From: Lachnospiraceae bacterium
GTDB taxonomy: Bacteria > Bacillota > Clostridia > Lachnospirales > Lachnospiraceae
Length of the DNA stretch: 64,000 nt
Assembly (NCBI GenBank): GCA_022845955.1
Contig: AP025576.1
Span: forward strand, 5,828,001-5,892,000
Direction: 5' to 3'
Below are positions 1 through 8,700 of the stretch, piece after piece (the first letter of the stretch is position 1; the number at the start of each line of letters is the position of its first letter). A program made the translations under genes and the position numbers. The notes beneath the pieces are model-generated. The model ran no database searches and was not told the origin of the DNA. It was given only the letters and a program-made list of their open reading frames with translations.

Positions 1-9
1 AATAAAGCG

Positions 10-924
10 ATGACTGCCAATAACAAAAGCCTTCCCATCACTTACAGGGAATATAAATTTGCGGAGGAGTTTCCTATCCTCCTGATGGAGGGGAAAAGCA
101 CTTCCCCGCAAATTGATTTTATCCATTTCCATAACTGCATAGAAATCGCCTTTTGCAACAAAGGAACTATGACCTGGAATCTGGAGAACCGGGTATTTTC
201 CCTGACACCGGGAAATATCTGTTTTCTCCCGCCTTTCTTTACCCATGGTTCCTTTTTCCCTCCTCAGGAGGGGGAGGTATCCTGCACCTATCTGTTTTTT
301 AACCCGGAACAGCTGCTGGCGCCTTTTTATCCCAGCGGCCTTCCGCGGGAGTTTACCTGGTATCAGTATACGGACTTTTCCAAAATACTGCCTGCCGACA
401 GTTTCCCGGAACAGGCAAGGCTTCTCCGGATGATCCTGCAGGAGCTGCGAAAAAAAGAGGGACAGTACCGCCAGGCCGTACGGGGTCTGGTGGAAACGCT
501 CCTTGTGCTGTTGTACAGGCAGCACCGGAGCTGTCCCGTTTTCGGCGGGACGGTCTCCGCCCTGCCCCAGCTCTTCCCGGCTGTTTCATACCTGGATGCC
601 GAATATGCCTCCGAGCTGGATACGGCCCATCTGGCCTATCTGTGCGGCCTTTCCCAAAGACAGTTCCTCCTCCATTTCCAGGAATGCTTCCGCCAGACGC
701 CGCTCCAGTATCTGCGTACCGTCCGTATCCAAAAGGCCTGCCGGCTGTTGACCAGTACGGAAACCGGCATTCTGGATATTGCCCTCCAGACCGGTTTCCA
801 TTCCCTTTCCAGCTTCAACCGGTATTTCCACAAAATAGTAGGGAGCAATCCCCAGGCCTTCCGCAACGACAGACGCGTCATTGTCAAAAAAGATCCCAGG
901 TATGCTCCCTATCACGCCGGATAA
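10..924 (+). CDS. AraC family transcriptional regulator with cupin-type sensor domain
   Basis: Likely activator of the adjacent sugar importer. The N-terminal part (about residues 35-85) has the cupin signature of the AraC ligand-binding fold (HFHNCIEIAF, then a proline-rich FLPPFFTHG). The C-terminal part (about 195-290) is a double helix-turn-helix of the AraC type, ending in the typical GFHSLSSFNRYF motif. It converges on the URO-D-like gene at 944-1933 and resembles the AraC gene at 7400-8350, so the two regulators bracket one transporter cluster. The upstream control region lies outside the window. The sugar sensed cannot be told from the sequence. Confidence 0.9.
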   Translation: MTANNKSLPITYREYKFAEEFPILLMEGKSTSPQIDFIHFHNCIEIAFCNKGTMTWNLENRVFSLTPGNICFLPPFFTHGSFFPPQEGEVSCTYLFFNPEQLLAPFYPSGLPREFTWYQYTDFSKILPADSFPEQARLLRMILQELRKKEGQYRQAVRGLVETLLVLLYRQHRSCPVFGGTVSALPQLFPAVSYLDAEYASELDTAHLAYLCGLSQRQFLLHFQECFRQTPLQYLRTVRIQKACRLLTSTETGILDIALQTGFHSLSSFNRYFHKIVGSNPQAFRNDRRVIVKKDPRYAPYHAG

Positions 925-943
925 CCGGGTATGCCGGATGCGT

Positions 944-1933
944 TCATCCAAAGGCTGCTTTTTCCTCCCGCTCCCATTCGCGGAGCGCCTCCGTTACCCA
1001 GCAGAACCGTTCCGTTTCAAAGTCAGGCAGGAAGGAGCAGTCTGCGCCCAGCATCAGCCCGTCCGTATTGCCGAATGTACGCCGGTAGGTTTCCAGGATA
1101 TGTCTGGTTTCCTGCCGGATTTCTTCTTGTGTCCCGGAATACAGCAGCTTTCCCCTCCGGTTGTCAAAACCGCCCAGACAGTTGCGCATGCCGAAATACT
1201 TCCTTCCCTCTTCCAGGGAGAGTTTTTCCACATATACTGCCCAGTTCACCGTATTTCCCGGATAATCCCGCCAAAGCTCCAGCTGGTTTTTGATCTGGTT
1301 CCAGCCGCAGAAATGCAGGATATTATAGGGGGAGTTCTCCTCGGCGGCCGTTACTACCAGCTGTTCGGACGGCGCCACCAGAGCGGTGAATTCTTCCGGG
1401 GCAAAAAGACCGGTTTCCGCTCCCTGCATTGCGAGAAAAATGCCCAGGCAGCCCGCTTCTTTTATCAGCCTTTCGCTCAGCCAGGCCAGATCCTCTCCCA
1501 GAAAAAGCAGGGCGTCCCGCACCGCCCCCGGATCTTCCTTCAGGAATCCAAGCAGCCTGCCATCCCCAATCCGCCGGAGAAGGGTGAAGGGCGTAAATAC
1601 ATTGCTATAGGTATCCGCCTCTCCCGCCAGGGCTTCGTTGATGCGGCAGGCGCGGTCCAGATAGTCCCTTATATAAGGGTTCCGATCCTTTCCCGGACGG
1701 TAGGCCTTCAGCTCCTCCAGGCTTGTCAGGTCAAGGCAGACGGGGGCCGTAAGGCCGTCATGCATAATTTTCAGAAAATCCGGATCCGTCCGTTTATAAA
1801 AACGGATATGGGCCTTCACACAGGCTTCCCCTTGCAGCTCCTGCGGCTGCATATGCTGGAAAAAGCTTACGGGGATATGTTCATGGGGCAGTCCCTCCAG
1901 CATACGCCGGAGATTTTCTCGTTTTTGTTCCAT
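944..1933 (-). CDS. Uroporphyrinogen decarboxylase-like (URO-D superfamily) protein
   Basis: A 329-residue protein resembling the URO-D/MtaA methyltransferase superfamily rather than true HemE; no other haem genes are near. Its start codon shares one base with the stop of the permease gene upstream (TGATG), so it is the last gene of the importer operon. URO-D-like proteins of this type occur in many Lachnospiraceae sugar or methoxy-compound clusters, where some transfer methyl groups to corrinoid proteins; no corrinoid protein is visible here, so the reaction is unassigned. Confidence 0.7.
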   Translation of the reverse strand: MEQKRENLRRMLEGLPHEHIPVSFFQHMQPQELQGEACVKAHIRFYKRTDPDFLKIMHDGLTAPVCLDLTSLEELKAYRPGKDRNPYIRDYLDRACRINEALAGEADTYSNVFTPFTLLRRIGDGRLLGFLKEDPGAVRDALLFLGEDLAWLSERLIKEAGCLGIFLAMQGAETGLFAPEEFTALVAPSEQLVVTAAEENSPYNILHFCGWNQIKNQLELWRDYPGNTVNWAVYVEKLSLEEGRKYFGMRNCLGGFDNRRGKLLYSGTQEEIRQETRHILETYRRTFGNTDGLMLGADCSFLPDFETERFCWVTEALREWEREEKAAFG

Positions 1934-2805
1934 CAGCCCTTTACCGCTCCTATCATCACGCCTTTTTCAAAGTATTTCTGCAGAAACGGGTACACAATCA
2001 GAATGGGGATCGTGGATACGATGATAGTACAGTATTTCACCAGCTCGCTGCTGAAGGTATCTTCCACGGCAGCGATGAGGGAATCCGCATTCTGCGCCTG
2101 GTTCTCTATAAGGATTTCCCGCAGTATCATCTGGAGGGGATAAATTTTCCTGTCTCTGGTGAACATGGCTGCGGGAAACCAGGAATTCCACTGCCCCACG
2201 CCGTAATACAGAATCATCACCGCCACCACAGGTTTGGACAGGGGCATGATAATCCTGGAAAAGATGGTGAAATCGTTGGCCCCGTCGATGACAGCGGCCT
2301 CTTCCAGGCTCTCAGGGATGGATTCAAAGAAGGTTTTCATGATGATCATGTTATAAGCGCTTACCGCATAAGGGATACTGGATACCCATATGGTGTTGTA
2401 AAGCCCGGTATTCCGGATGACGAAGAACAGGGGGATCAGCCCGCCGCTGAAAAACATGGTAAATATCATCAGCTTCAGTACGCCTCTGCGGATCAGGAAG
2501 CATTTCCTGGAAACCACATAGGCGGCGAAGCTGGTCAGCCCCACCTGGAGCAGGGTTCCGGCAACCAGGTAAAACAGGGTGATCTTAAAGCCGTTGAACA
2601 GGCTCTTATTGGCCAGGGTTTTCTGGTATCCCGCTAGTGTGGCTTCTCCCAGCGGCATCCACAAAAGGCCCGTATGGGATTTCAGAAGAATGGGATCGCT
2701 TATGGAGGCCACCACCACATAATACATGGGATACAGGGTAATTCCTATCAGAAAAAGCATGATCAGGACATTCACGACCTGGAACGGTTTCAATTTTTTC
2801 TTCAT
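1933..2805 (-). CDS. Carbohydrate ABC transporter permease, LplC/MalG type
   Basis: Inner-membrane permease with about six hydrophobic segments and the binding-protein-dependent permease EAA loop (EEAAVIDGAN followed by PLSKP) near residue 180, which docks the cytoplasmic ATPase. I placed the start at the ATG at 2805 because GAGGTG lies six bases upstream; a longer in-frame form from 2844 would overlap the upstream permease. No ATPase gene is present in the cluster, as is usual for this family, where a shared MsmK-type ATPase is used. Confidence 0.92.
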   Translation of the reverse strand: MKKKLKPFQVVNVLIMLFLIGITLYPMYYVVVASISDPILLKSHTGLLWMPLGEATLAGYQKTLANKSLFNGFKITLFYLVAGTLLQVGLTSFAAYVVSRKCFLIRRGVLKLMIFTMFFSGGLIPLFFVIRNTGLYNTIWVSSIPYAVSAYNMIIMKTFFESIPESLEEAAVIDGANDFTIFSRIIMPLSKPVVAVMILYYGVGQWNSWFPAAMFTRDRKIYPLQMILREILIENQAQNADSLIAAVEDTFSSELVKYCTIIVSTIPILIVYPFLQKYFEKGVMIGAVKG

Positions 2806-2837
2806 TTTGCACCTCACTTTGTCAGCATACGCTGCGT

Positions 2838-3782
2838 CTACCACAGGCTGGTTTCGTTCACCTTCCGGCTCACGGTGTTTGCCAGGATCAGAAGGATGAA
2901 ATTAATGATGGAATTAAAAAATCCCACTGCGGCAGCGAAGCTGTATTCAAAATTCATCAGTCCGATCCGGTAAACATATGTGGATATAACATCGGCTTTT
3001 TCATAGACCATGGGATTATAAAGGAGCAGGATTTTGTCCCAGCCCAGGGTCATCATGTTCCCGATACGCATGATGAGAAGAATCACAATCGTGGGGGATA
3101 TCCCGGGAAGGGTGACATGGAGGATTTTCTTCCAGCGGTTCGCCCCGTCTATTTCGGCGGCTTCGTACAGGCTCTGATCGATGCCGGTCAGCGCGGCAAA
3201 ATAGATAATGGAATCCCAGCCGAATTCCTGCCAGATACACATCAGCACATACAGCGGCTGGAAATAGGCGGAATGGCTGAACATATTAGAGGCCTCCCGG
3301 CCTGTCAGGGCGCAGAAAACACTGGTGATAACACCGTTTGTTTTACAGAAATCCAGCATAAGCCCGCAGATTACCACGGCAGATATGAAATGCGGCATAT
3401 AAGTAATGGTCTGGGTGATTTTCCTCAGCCTGGTTCCGGTGAGTTCATTCAGCAAAATGGCAAACAGGATCGGAAAAGGGAATCCGAACAGAAGCAACAG
3501 CAGATTGATGGAAACGGTATTCCGCATGGTACGGAAGAAATAGGGGTCCCCCAGGAAGGCTTTGAAATGCTTCAGTCCCACGAAATCACTTCCGAATACA
3601 CCCTTCGTAGGAACATAGTCAAACAGGGATATGATCATTCCATACATGGGATAGTAATGATATACCAGAAAATAGGCGAGTACCGGTAAAATCATGATGT
3701 ACAGAAGGGGATGCGACCTCATGTTTTTCCACAGTCTCTTAAAAAAAGGTTCTTTCAGCGCTGCATGCGTACCTCTTTTCAT
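2838..3782 (-). CDS. Carbohydrate ABC transporter permease, LplB type
   Basis: First permease of the importer, about 314 residues, six predicted membrane segments, opening with a cytoplasmic basic stretch and a PVLAYFLVYHYYPMYGM segment typical of LplB-type subunits. The EAA loop reads YEAAEIDGANRWKK and is followed by LPGISP. Two tandem ATG codons (3785 and 3782) are possible; the second has better spacing to GAGGAG. It lies between the binding-protein gene and the LplC-type permease and should form a heterodimer with the latter. Confidence 0.92.
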   Translation of the reverse strand: MKRGTHAALKEPFFKRLWKNMRSHPLLYIMILPVLAYFLVYHYYPMYGMIISLFDYVPTKGVFGSDFVGLKHFKAFLGDPYFFRTMRNTVSINLLLLLFGFPFPILFAILLNELTGTRLRKITQTITYMPHFISAVVICGLMLDFCKTNGVITSVFCALTGREASNMFSHSAYFQPLYVLMCIWQEFGWDSIIYFAALTGIDQSLYEAAEIDGANRWKKILHVTLPGISPTIVILLIMRIGNMMTLGWDKILLLYNPMVYEKADVISTYVYRIGLMNFEYSFAAAVGFFNSIINFILLILANTVSRKVNETSLW

Positions 3783-3883
3783 CATTGCTCCTCTCTGCGG
3801 ATGCCCGCGGCTTTTTATGGAAAAAGGCCGGCTTTTCTCCCGCCAGCCTTTCTCCTGTATTTCTTTATGGGGGTTATATCTTT

Positions 3884-5581
3884 TTATTCACGGGCTTCAT
3901 ATCTTGCATATGCTGCTTCATTGATTTCTTCGCCCCGTTCGCTGCCCAGTTCCTTCAGCTGTGCCACAAAGCCGTCCCAGCCGCTTTCCAGATCCTCCTC
4001 TCCGAAGATAAAACGGTATACCATTTCATCCGAGTAGTTGGCAAGCTTGGTTTTGATCTGTGTCAGCTCCTTGGATTCTTCCGTCGTAAGCGTCAGGTAG
4101 CCGGGAAGCGTATGTTTATCATCGTTCTGCATGCCCCATGCATCCCAGGACTGGTGGCATTCCTCCAGCGCATACTGGGCAGCTTCCATGGTTTCATCAT
4201 ATTTGATCTGGAAGGGCGCGCACATATAAAGGGATCTTACCGTATCATAGTCCAGGCCGTCCGGGTTATTGCTGACAAAATCGGTAAATTCCCTGGTTCC
4301 GTCCGCATTTTCCGTATAGGTCTTTTCTTCGCCTTCATTGGTACCCCAGGCGGTGAGAAGCATCACCTCGGGATCCATCAGATAGTCCACAAATTTCACT
4401 GCCTCCTCCGCATGCTTGCTGGCTGCGGAAACCTGCCAGGAATAAGAATTGATGGAACTTGTAATTTTGGACATATGGGTGGTATCCTCCGCATTCACCC
4501 TGGGCAGCACGCAGGAGGTCAGTTTAAATTCCGGATCCACGGCTGCGCCGGCGGTTACGGACTGTTTCACATTATAGGTATGGGCAAAACACATGCCTGC
4601 CGTACCGTTCTGGAACAGCTTCAGGGAATCGTCGATGGTACGGGAAACGAAGTCGGTATCGATGAGACCTTCCTCCGCCCACTGGTTCAGCACCTTCAGG
4701 AATTCCTTGTAGCCGTCCTGGGTCCTGCTATAGTGTACCTGTCCCTCCTCATCCAGATCGAAATCCTTAATGGAAACATCAAACGCGGAGGAAATGGGGT
4801 TGTTGGCATAAAACTGTGCCTGGTTGAATTCGCAGAGGGCCAGGGGGATCTGCACGCCGTTCTCTTTAAAGGTGCGCAGTACATTGGTATAATCCTCCAG
4901 GGTGACCGGAGCCTCCAGATTGTACTTGTCCAGCCAGTCCTGTCTGACTATAAGGCCGTTGAATACCTTGTTGTTATCGGTGGGGGGAAGCCATGTGGTA
5001 CCGAATTTGATAATGTTGCCTTCGTCACCCCGGATCTTTTTCTGTACGTCCGGATCCCCGCTTTCTTCGCAGAGTGCATTAAAATTAACCGCATACTGTT
5101 CCACCAAATCGGTTACGTTCAGGAGCACGCCGTCCGCAATGGCTCCCTCCACGCCGCCGGGATAGGTTGTCTGGAACAGGTTGGTATACATCAGATCCGG
5201 CAAATCCCCGGATGCCAGCAGCTGCTGGAAATAAGAACCGTCATCCCCTACGGGCGCGTGGATAAATTCAAATTGCAATCCCGTATCCTCGGAAATCTTC
5301 TGCACCACCGGGTTTTCCCCCAAGTCGGAATAATATGCCCGTGCCGCCGTCTGGAAATCACAGAAAACAGTCAGGGTAACATCCCCATCTGCTATTTTGG
5401 CACTTCCCGTCTCCGCAGCCGTCTCCGTCCCTGCATCCGTCCCCTGGGCGGCAGACGCATCCTGGGCGGCGGTGCCGCCCTGCGCTGTCTCCGACGCTGC
5501 GCCGCCGCAGCCTCCCAGTATGACTGACGCCGCCAGAATGGCCGCCGTAAGTACTGTGCTTGTTTTTCTTCCCTTTCTCAT
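3884..5581 (-). CDS. Extracellular solute-binding lipoprotein, LplA-type
   Basis: A 565-residue binding protein for an LplBC-type permease pair. The N-terminus is a lipoprotein signal peptide with a lipobox ending in LGGC (Cys25), followed by an Ala/Thr/Glu-rich tether. The length suits the large LplA/YtcQ class of family-1 binding proteins. It is the first gene of the operon running down to the URO-D-like gene. The ligand is probably an oligosaccharide or a sugar derivative; nothing in the sequence fixes it. Confidence 0.92.
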   Translation of the reverse strand: MRKGRKTSTVLTAAILAASVILGGCGGAASETAQGGTAAQDASAAQGTDAGTETAAETGSAKIADGDVTLTVFCDFQTAARAYYSDLGENPVVQKISEDTGLQFEFIHAPVGDDGSYFQQLLASGDLPDLMYTNLFQTTYPGGVEGAIADGVLLNVTDLVEQYAVNFNALCEESGDPDVQKKIRGDEGNIIKFGTTWLPPTDNNKVFNGLIVRQDWLDKYNLEAPVTLEDYTNVLRTFKENGVQIPLALCEFNQAQFYANNPISSAFDVSIKDFDLDEEGQVHYSRTQDGYKEFLKVLNQWAEEGLIDTDFVSRTIDDSLKLFQNGTAGMCFAHTYNVKQSVTAGAAVDPEFKLTSCVLPRVNAEDTTHMSKITSSINSYSWQVSAASKHAEEAVKFVDYLMDPEVMLLTAWGTNEGEEKTYTENADGTREFTDFVSNNPDGLDYDTVRSLYMCAPFQIKYDETMEAAQYALEECHQSWDAWGMQNDDKHTLPGYLTLTTEESKELTQIKTKLANYSDEMVYRFIFGEEDLESGWDGFVAQLKELGSERGEEINEAAYARYEARE

Positions 5582-5653
5582 AACCTCTTCATCCTTTCTG
5601 TCATATGTTTCTCATATGCTACAACACATGGGTATCCACGTGATACTGCCTGT

Positions 5654-7108
5654 TCAGGGTTTTATATCCAGCCTGTCAATCCGCAGGATTCCGCAGATAT
5701 ATACCTCCAGCGCCCTGCGTATCCTGAGAAGCGGGATGCTTTCATCCGGCTGATGGTAATCGCCGTGCCCCGGCCGGAACAGCCCTTCCGGCGGCGGGGG
5801 AAGCTTCATTCCCGTGCCGAAAGCAAAGGCGTTGGTAAGCTTTCGGGCATAGGTACCGCCGCTCATGACAAACGGGCCGTCCTCATTTTCCAGAATCTCC
5901 CGGCAGGTTTGGGTGAGCGTCCGGGCCACCGGGTGCTCCGGGTCAAAATAGCCGGCTTTGGCAAGGCGGGTTATCTTTATCTCAAACCCCCGGCGCTGTG
6001 CCGCTTTTTCCGCCCGTTTTGCAAATGGGAAATCACTGCAGGTTACCGGATATTTGGACATGAATCCGATGACCAGCCGCCCTTCCTGCATACGCAGCTG
6101 TGTCGCCGTCAGACAAATCGGGCCGGACAGCGCATCCTCGCAGAATACGTCCAGGGCCTGTCCTGTATTGTCCTGGTTAATAGCGGGAATGCTCCCGAAC
6201 AATTCCCTGTTTTCCCCGTCTATCAGTTCCTGCGTGCAGAGGGCCTGCGCCAGCAGGGTCAGCGCATTCACTCCGTCCCCCGGCCGGGATGCGTGGGCCC
6301 GGATGCCATGTGCTATAATCCGTATGGTTTCCCCCACCCTCTCAGCGGTGATTGGCGCACTGAGACGGGAGGCTTTTTCCCAGCGTTCCCGGCTGTAGGC
6401 AAGTACCGCCCGGGCCTGATCCGGTATGGTATACAGCCCGCAGTCGCAGGAAACCTCCAAAAGCTCTTTTCCGCATTCCCGGCGGGATATCAATTCCGCG
6501 TTGAAGGAACCTCTCTCCCCGCAGCAGACCGGGAATCCGCTGTCCGGTACAAGGGACAGCGCCGGGAGAGGATAGTGTGCGACGTAATAATCCAAATCGT
6601 ACATCCCTTGTTCCTCACAGGTCCCCAGATACAGCTCCAGGCCATGGGACAGGCTGATGTGATGTTCCTTCATATATTTGAGGATATAAAGCCCTAAAAT
6701 AGCGGAGCTTTTATTGTCCTGGCAGCCCCTGGCGATAAAATAGCCGTCCTTTACCGTCGGATCATAAGGCTTATACTCCCAGCCTTCCCCTTCCTCCACT
6801 ACATCCAGATGCGCCCAGATACCTATCGCATCCGCTTCCGGGGAAGCGGCATAAGATATTTTCCCCACATAGTTGTCAAAGTTTTGGACAAAAAAACCGT
6901 TTTCCTCCCCGATGTGAAGCATTTCTTCCAGAACATCCCGGCATCCTTTTCCAAAGGGCGGGTATTGGGAAGCTTCCGCCTCCGCCACACTCCGGATCCG
7001 GCAGATACGCGTCAGATCCCTTACGATATCCGGCATCCTGTTATCTATCCACTGCCGGATTGCCGGCAGATCAGCTTTTCCTTCCTGTAAAATACCATCC
7101 CTTATCAT
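5654..7108 (-). CDS. M20 family dipeptidase (PepV/Sapep-like)
   Basis: Cytoplasmic metallo-dipeptidase of about 484 residues. Counting from the ATG at 7108, metal ligands are visible: AHLDVV (His100, with Asp102 next to it), CQDNKSS (Asp131), TCEEQG (Glu165/166) and VPDSG (Asp189), the order found in PepV-type enzymes that use two Zn or Mn ions. I preferred this ATG over an in-frame TTG at 7132 because AGGAGAGGG lies just upstream. It precedes the importer operon in the same direction, about 70 bp from the binding-protein gene, so co-transcription is possible. Confidence 0.88.
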   Translation of the reverse strand: MIRDGILQEGKADLPAIRQWIDNRMPDIVRDLTRICRIRSVAEAEASQYPPFGKGCRDVLEEMLHIGEENGFFVQNFDNYVGKISYAASPEADAIGIWAHLDVVEEGEGWEYKPYDPTVKDGYFIARGCQDNKSSAILGLYILKYMKEHHISLSHGLELYLGTCEEQGMYDLDYYVAHYPLPALSLVPDSGFPVCCGERGSFNAELISRRECGKELLEVSCDCGLYTIPDQARAVLAYSRERWEKASRLSAPITAERVGETIRIIAHGIRAHASRPGDGVNALTLLAQALCTQELIDGENRELFGSIPAINQDNTGQALDVFCEDALSGPICLTATQLRMQEGRLVIGFMSKYPVTCSDFPFAKRAEKAAQRRGFEIKITRLAKAGYFDPEHPVARTLTQTCREILENEDGPFVMSGGTYARKLTNAFAFGTGMKLPPPPEGLFRPGHGDYHQPDESIPLLRIRRALEVYICGILRIDRLDIKP

Positions 7109-7325
7109 TTCTTCCCTCTCCTCAAAAACCAACTCCCTACCGGTTTGATACCATTCCCCACTTTTTGGGAAAACCCACAGGGCACCATTACGTTTGACTA
7201 CTGTTCTGTCTCCCCATATTTGTCGGTATTCCTTTACTTTTCCCCTTCTTTCCGTTATAATTTTTTAGGAAAAGGGGGTTACGGCATCCCGGAATTATCG
7301 ATTTCTTATGCACTTTATTACATTT

Positions 7326-7354
7326 TTGTTCGCTGATTGATTTACTGTTATTAT
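7326..7354 (+). promoter_or_regulatory. Probable sigma-A promoter of the second AraC gene
   Basis: A -35-like TTGTTC at 7326-7331 and a -10 TATTAT at 7349-7354 are separated by 17 bases, about 45 bp ahead of the AraC start at 7400. The 7109-7399 gap contains no convincing gene. Confidence 0.5.
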
Positions 7355-7399
7355 AATTATACAAAGCACCGGCTTCCTATCATTAAGGAGATAAAAACT

Positions 7400-8350
7400 A
7401 TGCAGAAACAATCATTCCAACGGTTTCCCCTCCGCTACCGTCCCTACGATTTTCCTGCCCGTTTTCCGGTTCTCGCCTTTCTTGGTGAAAACTGGACGAT
7501 ATCAGTGGACTCCCCGGCATATCTGCATTTCCATAACGGCCTGGAAATCGGGCACTGTATCCGGGGAAACGGGCGGCTGTTTCTGAACGGACAGACCTCC
7601 TCTCCTTACGAAACGGGAGCCTTCAGCATCCTTTTTCCCCAGGTTCCCCATATGGCGGTCTGCGGCACGCAGGAAAGCCAGTGGGAGTATCTCTATATTG
7701 AACCCCGGCATTTTCTGGAATCCGCGGCGGACTGCGGGGCCGATATCTGGCAGGTTTTCTATATGCTCCAGGAAATACCCGTGATCATCCGGGAGGGCGC
7801 TTTTCCCCTGCTTCATTATTACCTGACCCGTATTTTTCAGGAATTCCATGAAAAACAGCCTCTCTACCAACAGGCTGTGCACGGTCTTCTTTTTTCCCTC
7901 TTTTCGGAAATCAACCGCATCACACTGGCGGCCTCGGCTTCCCATACCGCGGAATCGGAGGATGGCTATTCCTATATCCGCACCGCCCTTACCTACATAT
8001 ACGCCCACTATAACGAACCGTTTTCCGTACGCAGCCTGGCCGCCCACTGCTGTATCAGTGAAAGCCACCTGCGCCGGCTGTTCAAAAGCATGGTGGGGAT
8101 CAGTCCTTTGGAATATCTGCAGCATTACCGCATCCAGCAGGCCTGCCACCTGATTCACCTGAACCGGCTGCCTGTCAACTGCATTGCCCGGGAAGTGGGC
8201 TATAGCAGCCTGTCCAGCTTCAACAGACAGTTTCTGCAGTACATGCATTTGTCTCCTTCCGGGTGGAAAAAGGAGCATCTGTCCGAGAGGCCGGAGCATG
8301 AAGTGCGATCCTATGAGGATAACAGTACCAGACATATTTTCCAGTTCTGA
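7400..8350 (+). CDS. AraC family transcriptional regulator
   Basis: A 316-residue AraC regulator with an N-terminal cupin (YLHFHNGLEIGHC, then LFPQVPHM) and a C-terminal double helix-turn-helix ending in VGYSSLSSFNRQF. The start at 7400 follows AAGGAG by nine bases; an in-frame extension to 7337 lacks a ribosome site. It is divergent from the dipeptidase/importer genes and probably controls them. The last codons and the stop (HIFQF then TGA) lie inside the left arm of the palindromic element that follows, so the native C-terminus may have been altered by that element. Confidence 0.9.
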   Translation: MQKQSFQRFPLRYRPYDFPARFPVLAFLGENWTISVDSPAYLHFHNGLEIGHCIRGNGRLFLNGQTSSPYETGAFSILFPQVPHMAVCGTQESQWEYLYIEPRHFLESAADCGADIWQVFYMLQEIPVIIREGAFPLLHYYLTRIFQEFHEKQPLYQQAVHGLLFSLFSEINRITLAASASHTAESEDGYSYIRTALTYIYAHYNEPFSVRSLAAHCCISESHLRRLFKSMVGISPLEYLQHYRIQQACHLIHLNRLPVNCIAREVGYSSLSSFNRQFLQYMHLSPSGWKKEHLSERPEHEVRSYEDNSTRHIFQF

Positions 8351-8612
8351 GGAGTGCGTCCTTTCCTTTGCCACCCTGCTGCCCGCAGAGCGATGTCCCC
8401 GGGACGGAAAAGGATATTCGCCAGTCCATCAGGCCGGACATTCCGATGAGCCCGAAGGCGTCAAGTGTGTCAGATGAGGCTGACGCACTTGACCGGTCTC
8501 ATCTCCATGGCCTGAAAGGATCTGGTGAACATTCCTTTTCCGTCCCGGGGACATCGCTCTGCGGGCAGCAGGGTGGCAAAGGAAAGGACGCACTCCTCAG
8601 AACCGGAAAATA
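8335..8612. repeat. Large palindromic element, copy 1 (about 80-bp arms, structured core)
   Basis: Positions 8335-8414 are the reverse complement of 8533-8612 with one mismatch (A at 8343). Inside lies an imperfectly symmetric core with a nested hairpin at 8461-8492 (TCAAGTGTGTCAG, loop, complement with one change). The core and the inner arm (GGGACGGAAAAGGA) recur in inverted orientation at 33841-34099, but the outer 55-60 bases of the arms do not. The left arm overlaps the end of the AraC gene. No coding capacity: open frames inside are palindrome artefacts. This element fills most of the 350-bp gap before the ABC exporter. Confidence 0.9.
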
Positions 8613-8700
8613 GCCTTTTCATAGATGGGTGCTATAAAATGGGAGTGCATGACAGGATTTATATATACTACAAAAATCAGCCAGAGATGAGGGCGCGAAC

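Noticed and set aside
3785..5527. Long plus-strand open frame (580 codons) opposite the binding lipoprotein gene
   Set aside because: It is the mirror of the well-supported lipoprotein gene, has no ribosome site and an implausible composition rich in His, Gly and Ile. Similar mirror frames at 881-2143, 13898-15586 and 61732-63078 were rejected for the same reason.
8335..8612. Palindrome copy 1 as a plain rho-independent terminator
   Set aside because: Arms of 80 bp and a complex core far exceed a terminator, and no T tract follows the stem at 8612.
8184..8613. Two overlapping plus-strand frames inside palindrome copy 1
   Set aside because: Their products repeat on both strands because the DNA is palindromic; there is no ribosome site and no homologue I recognise.
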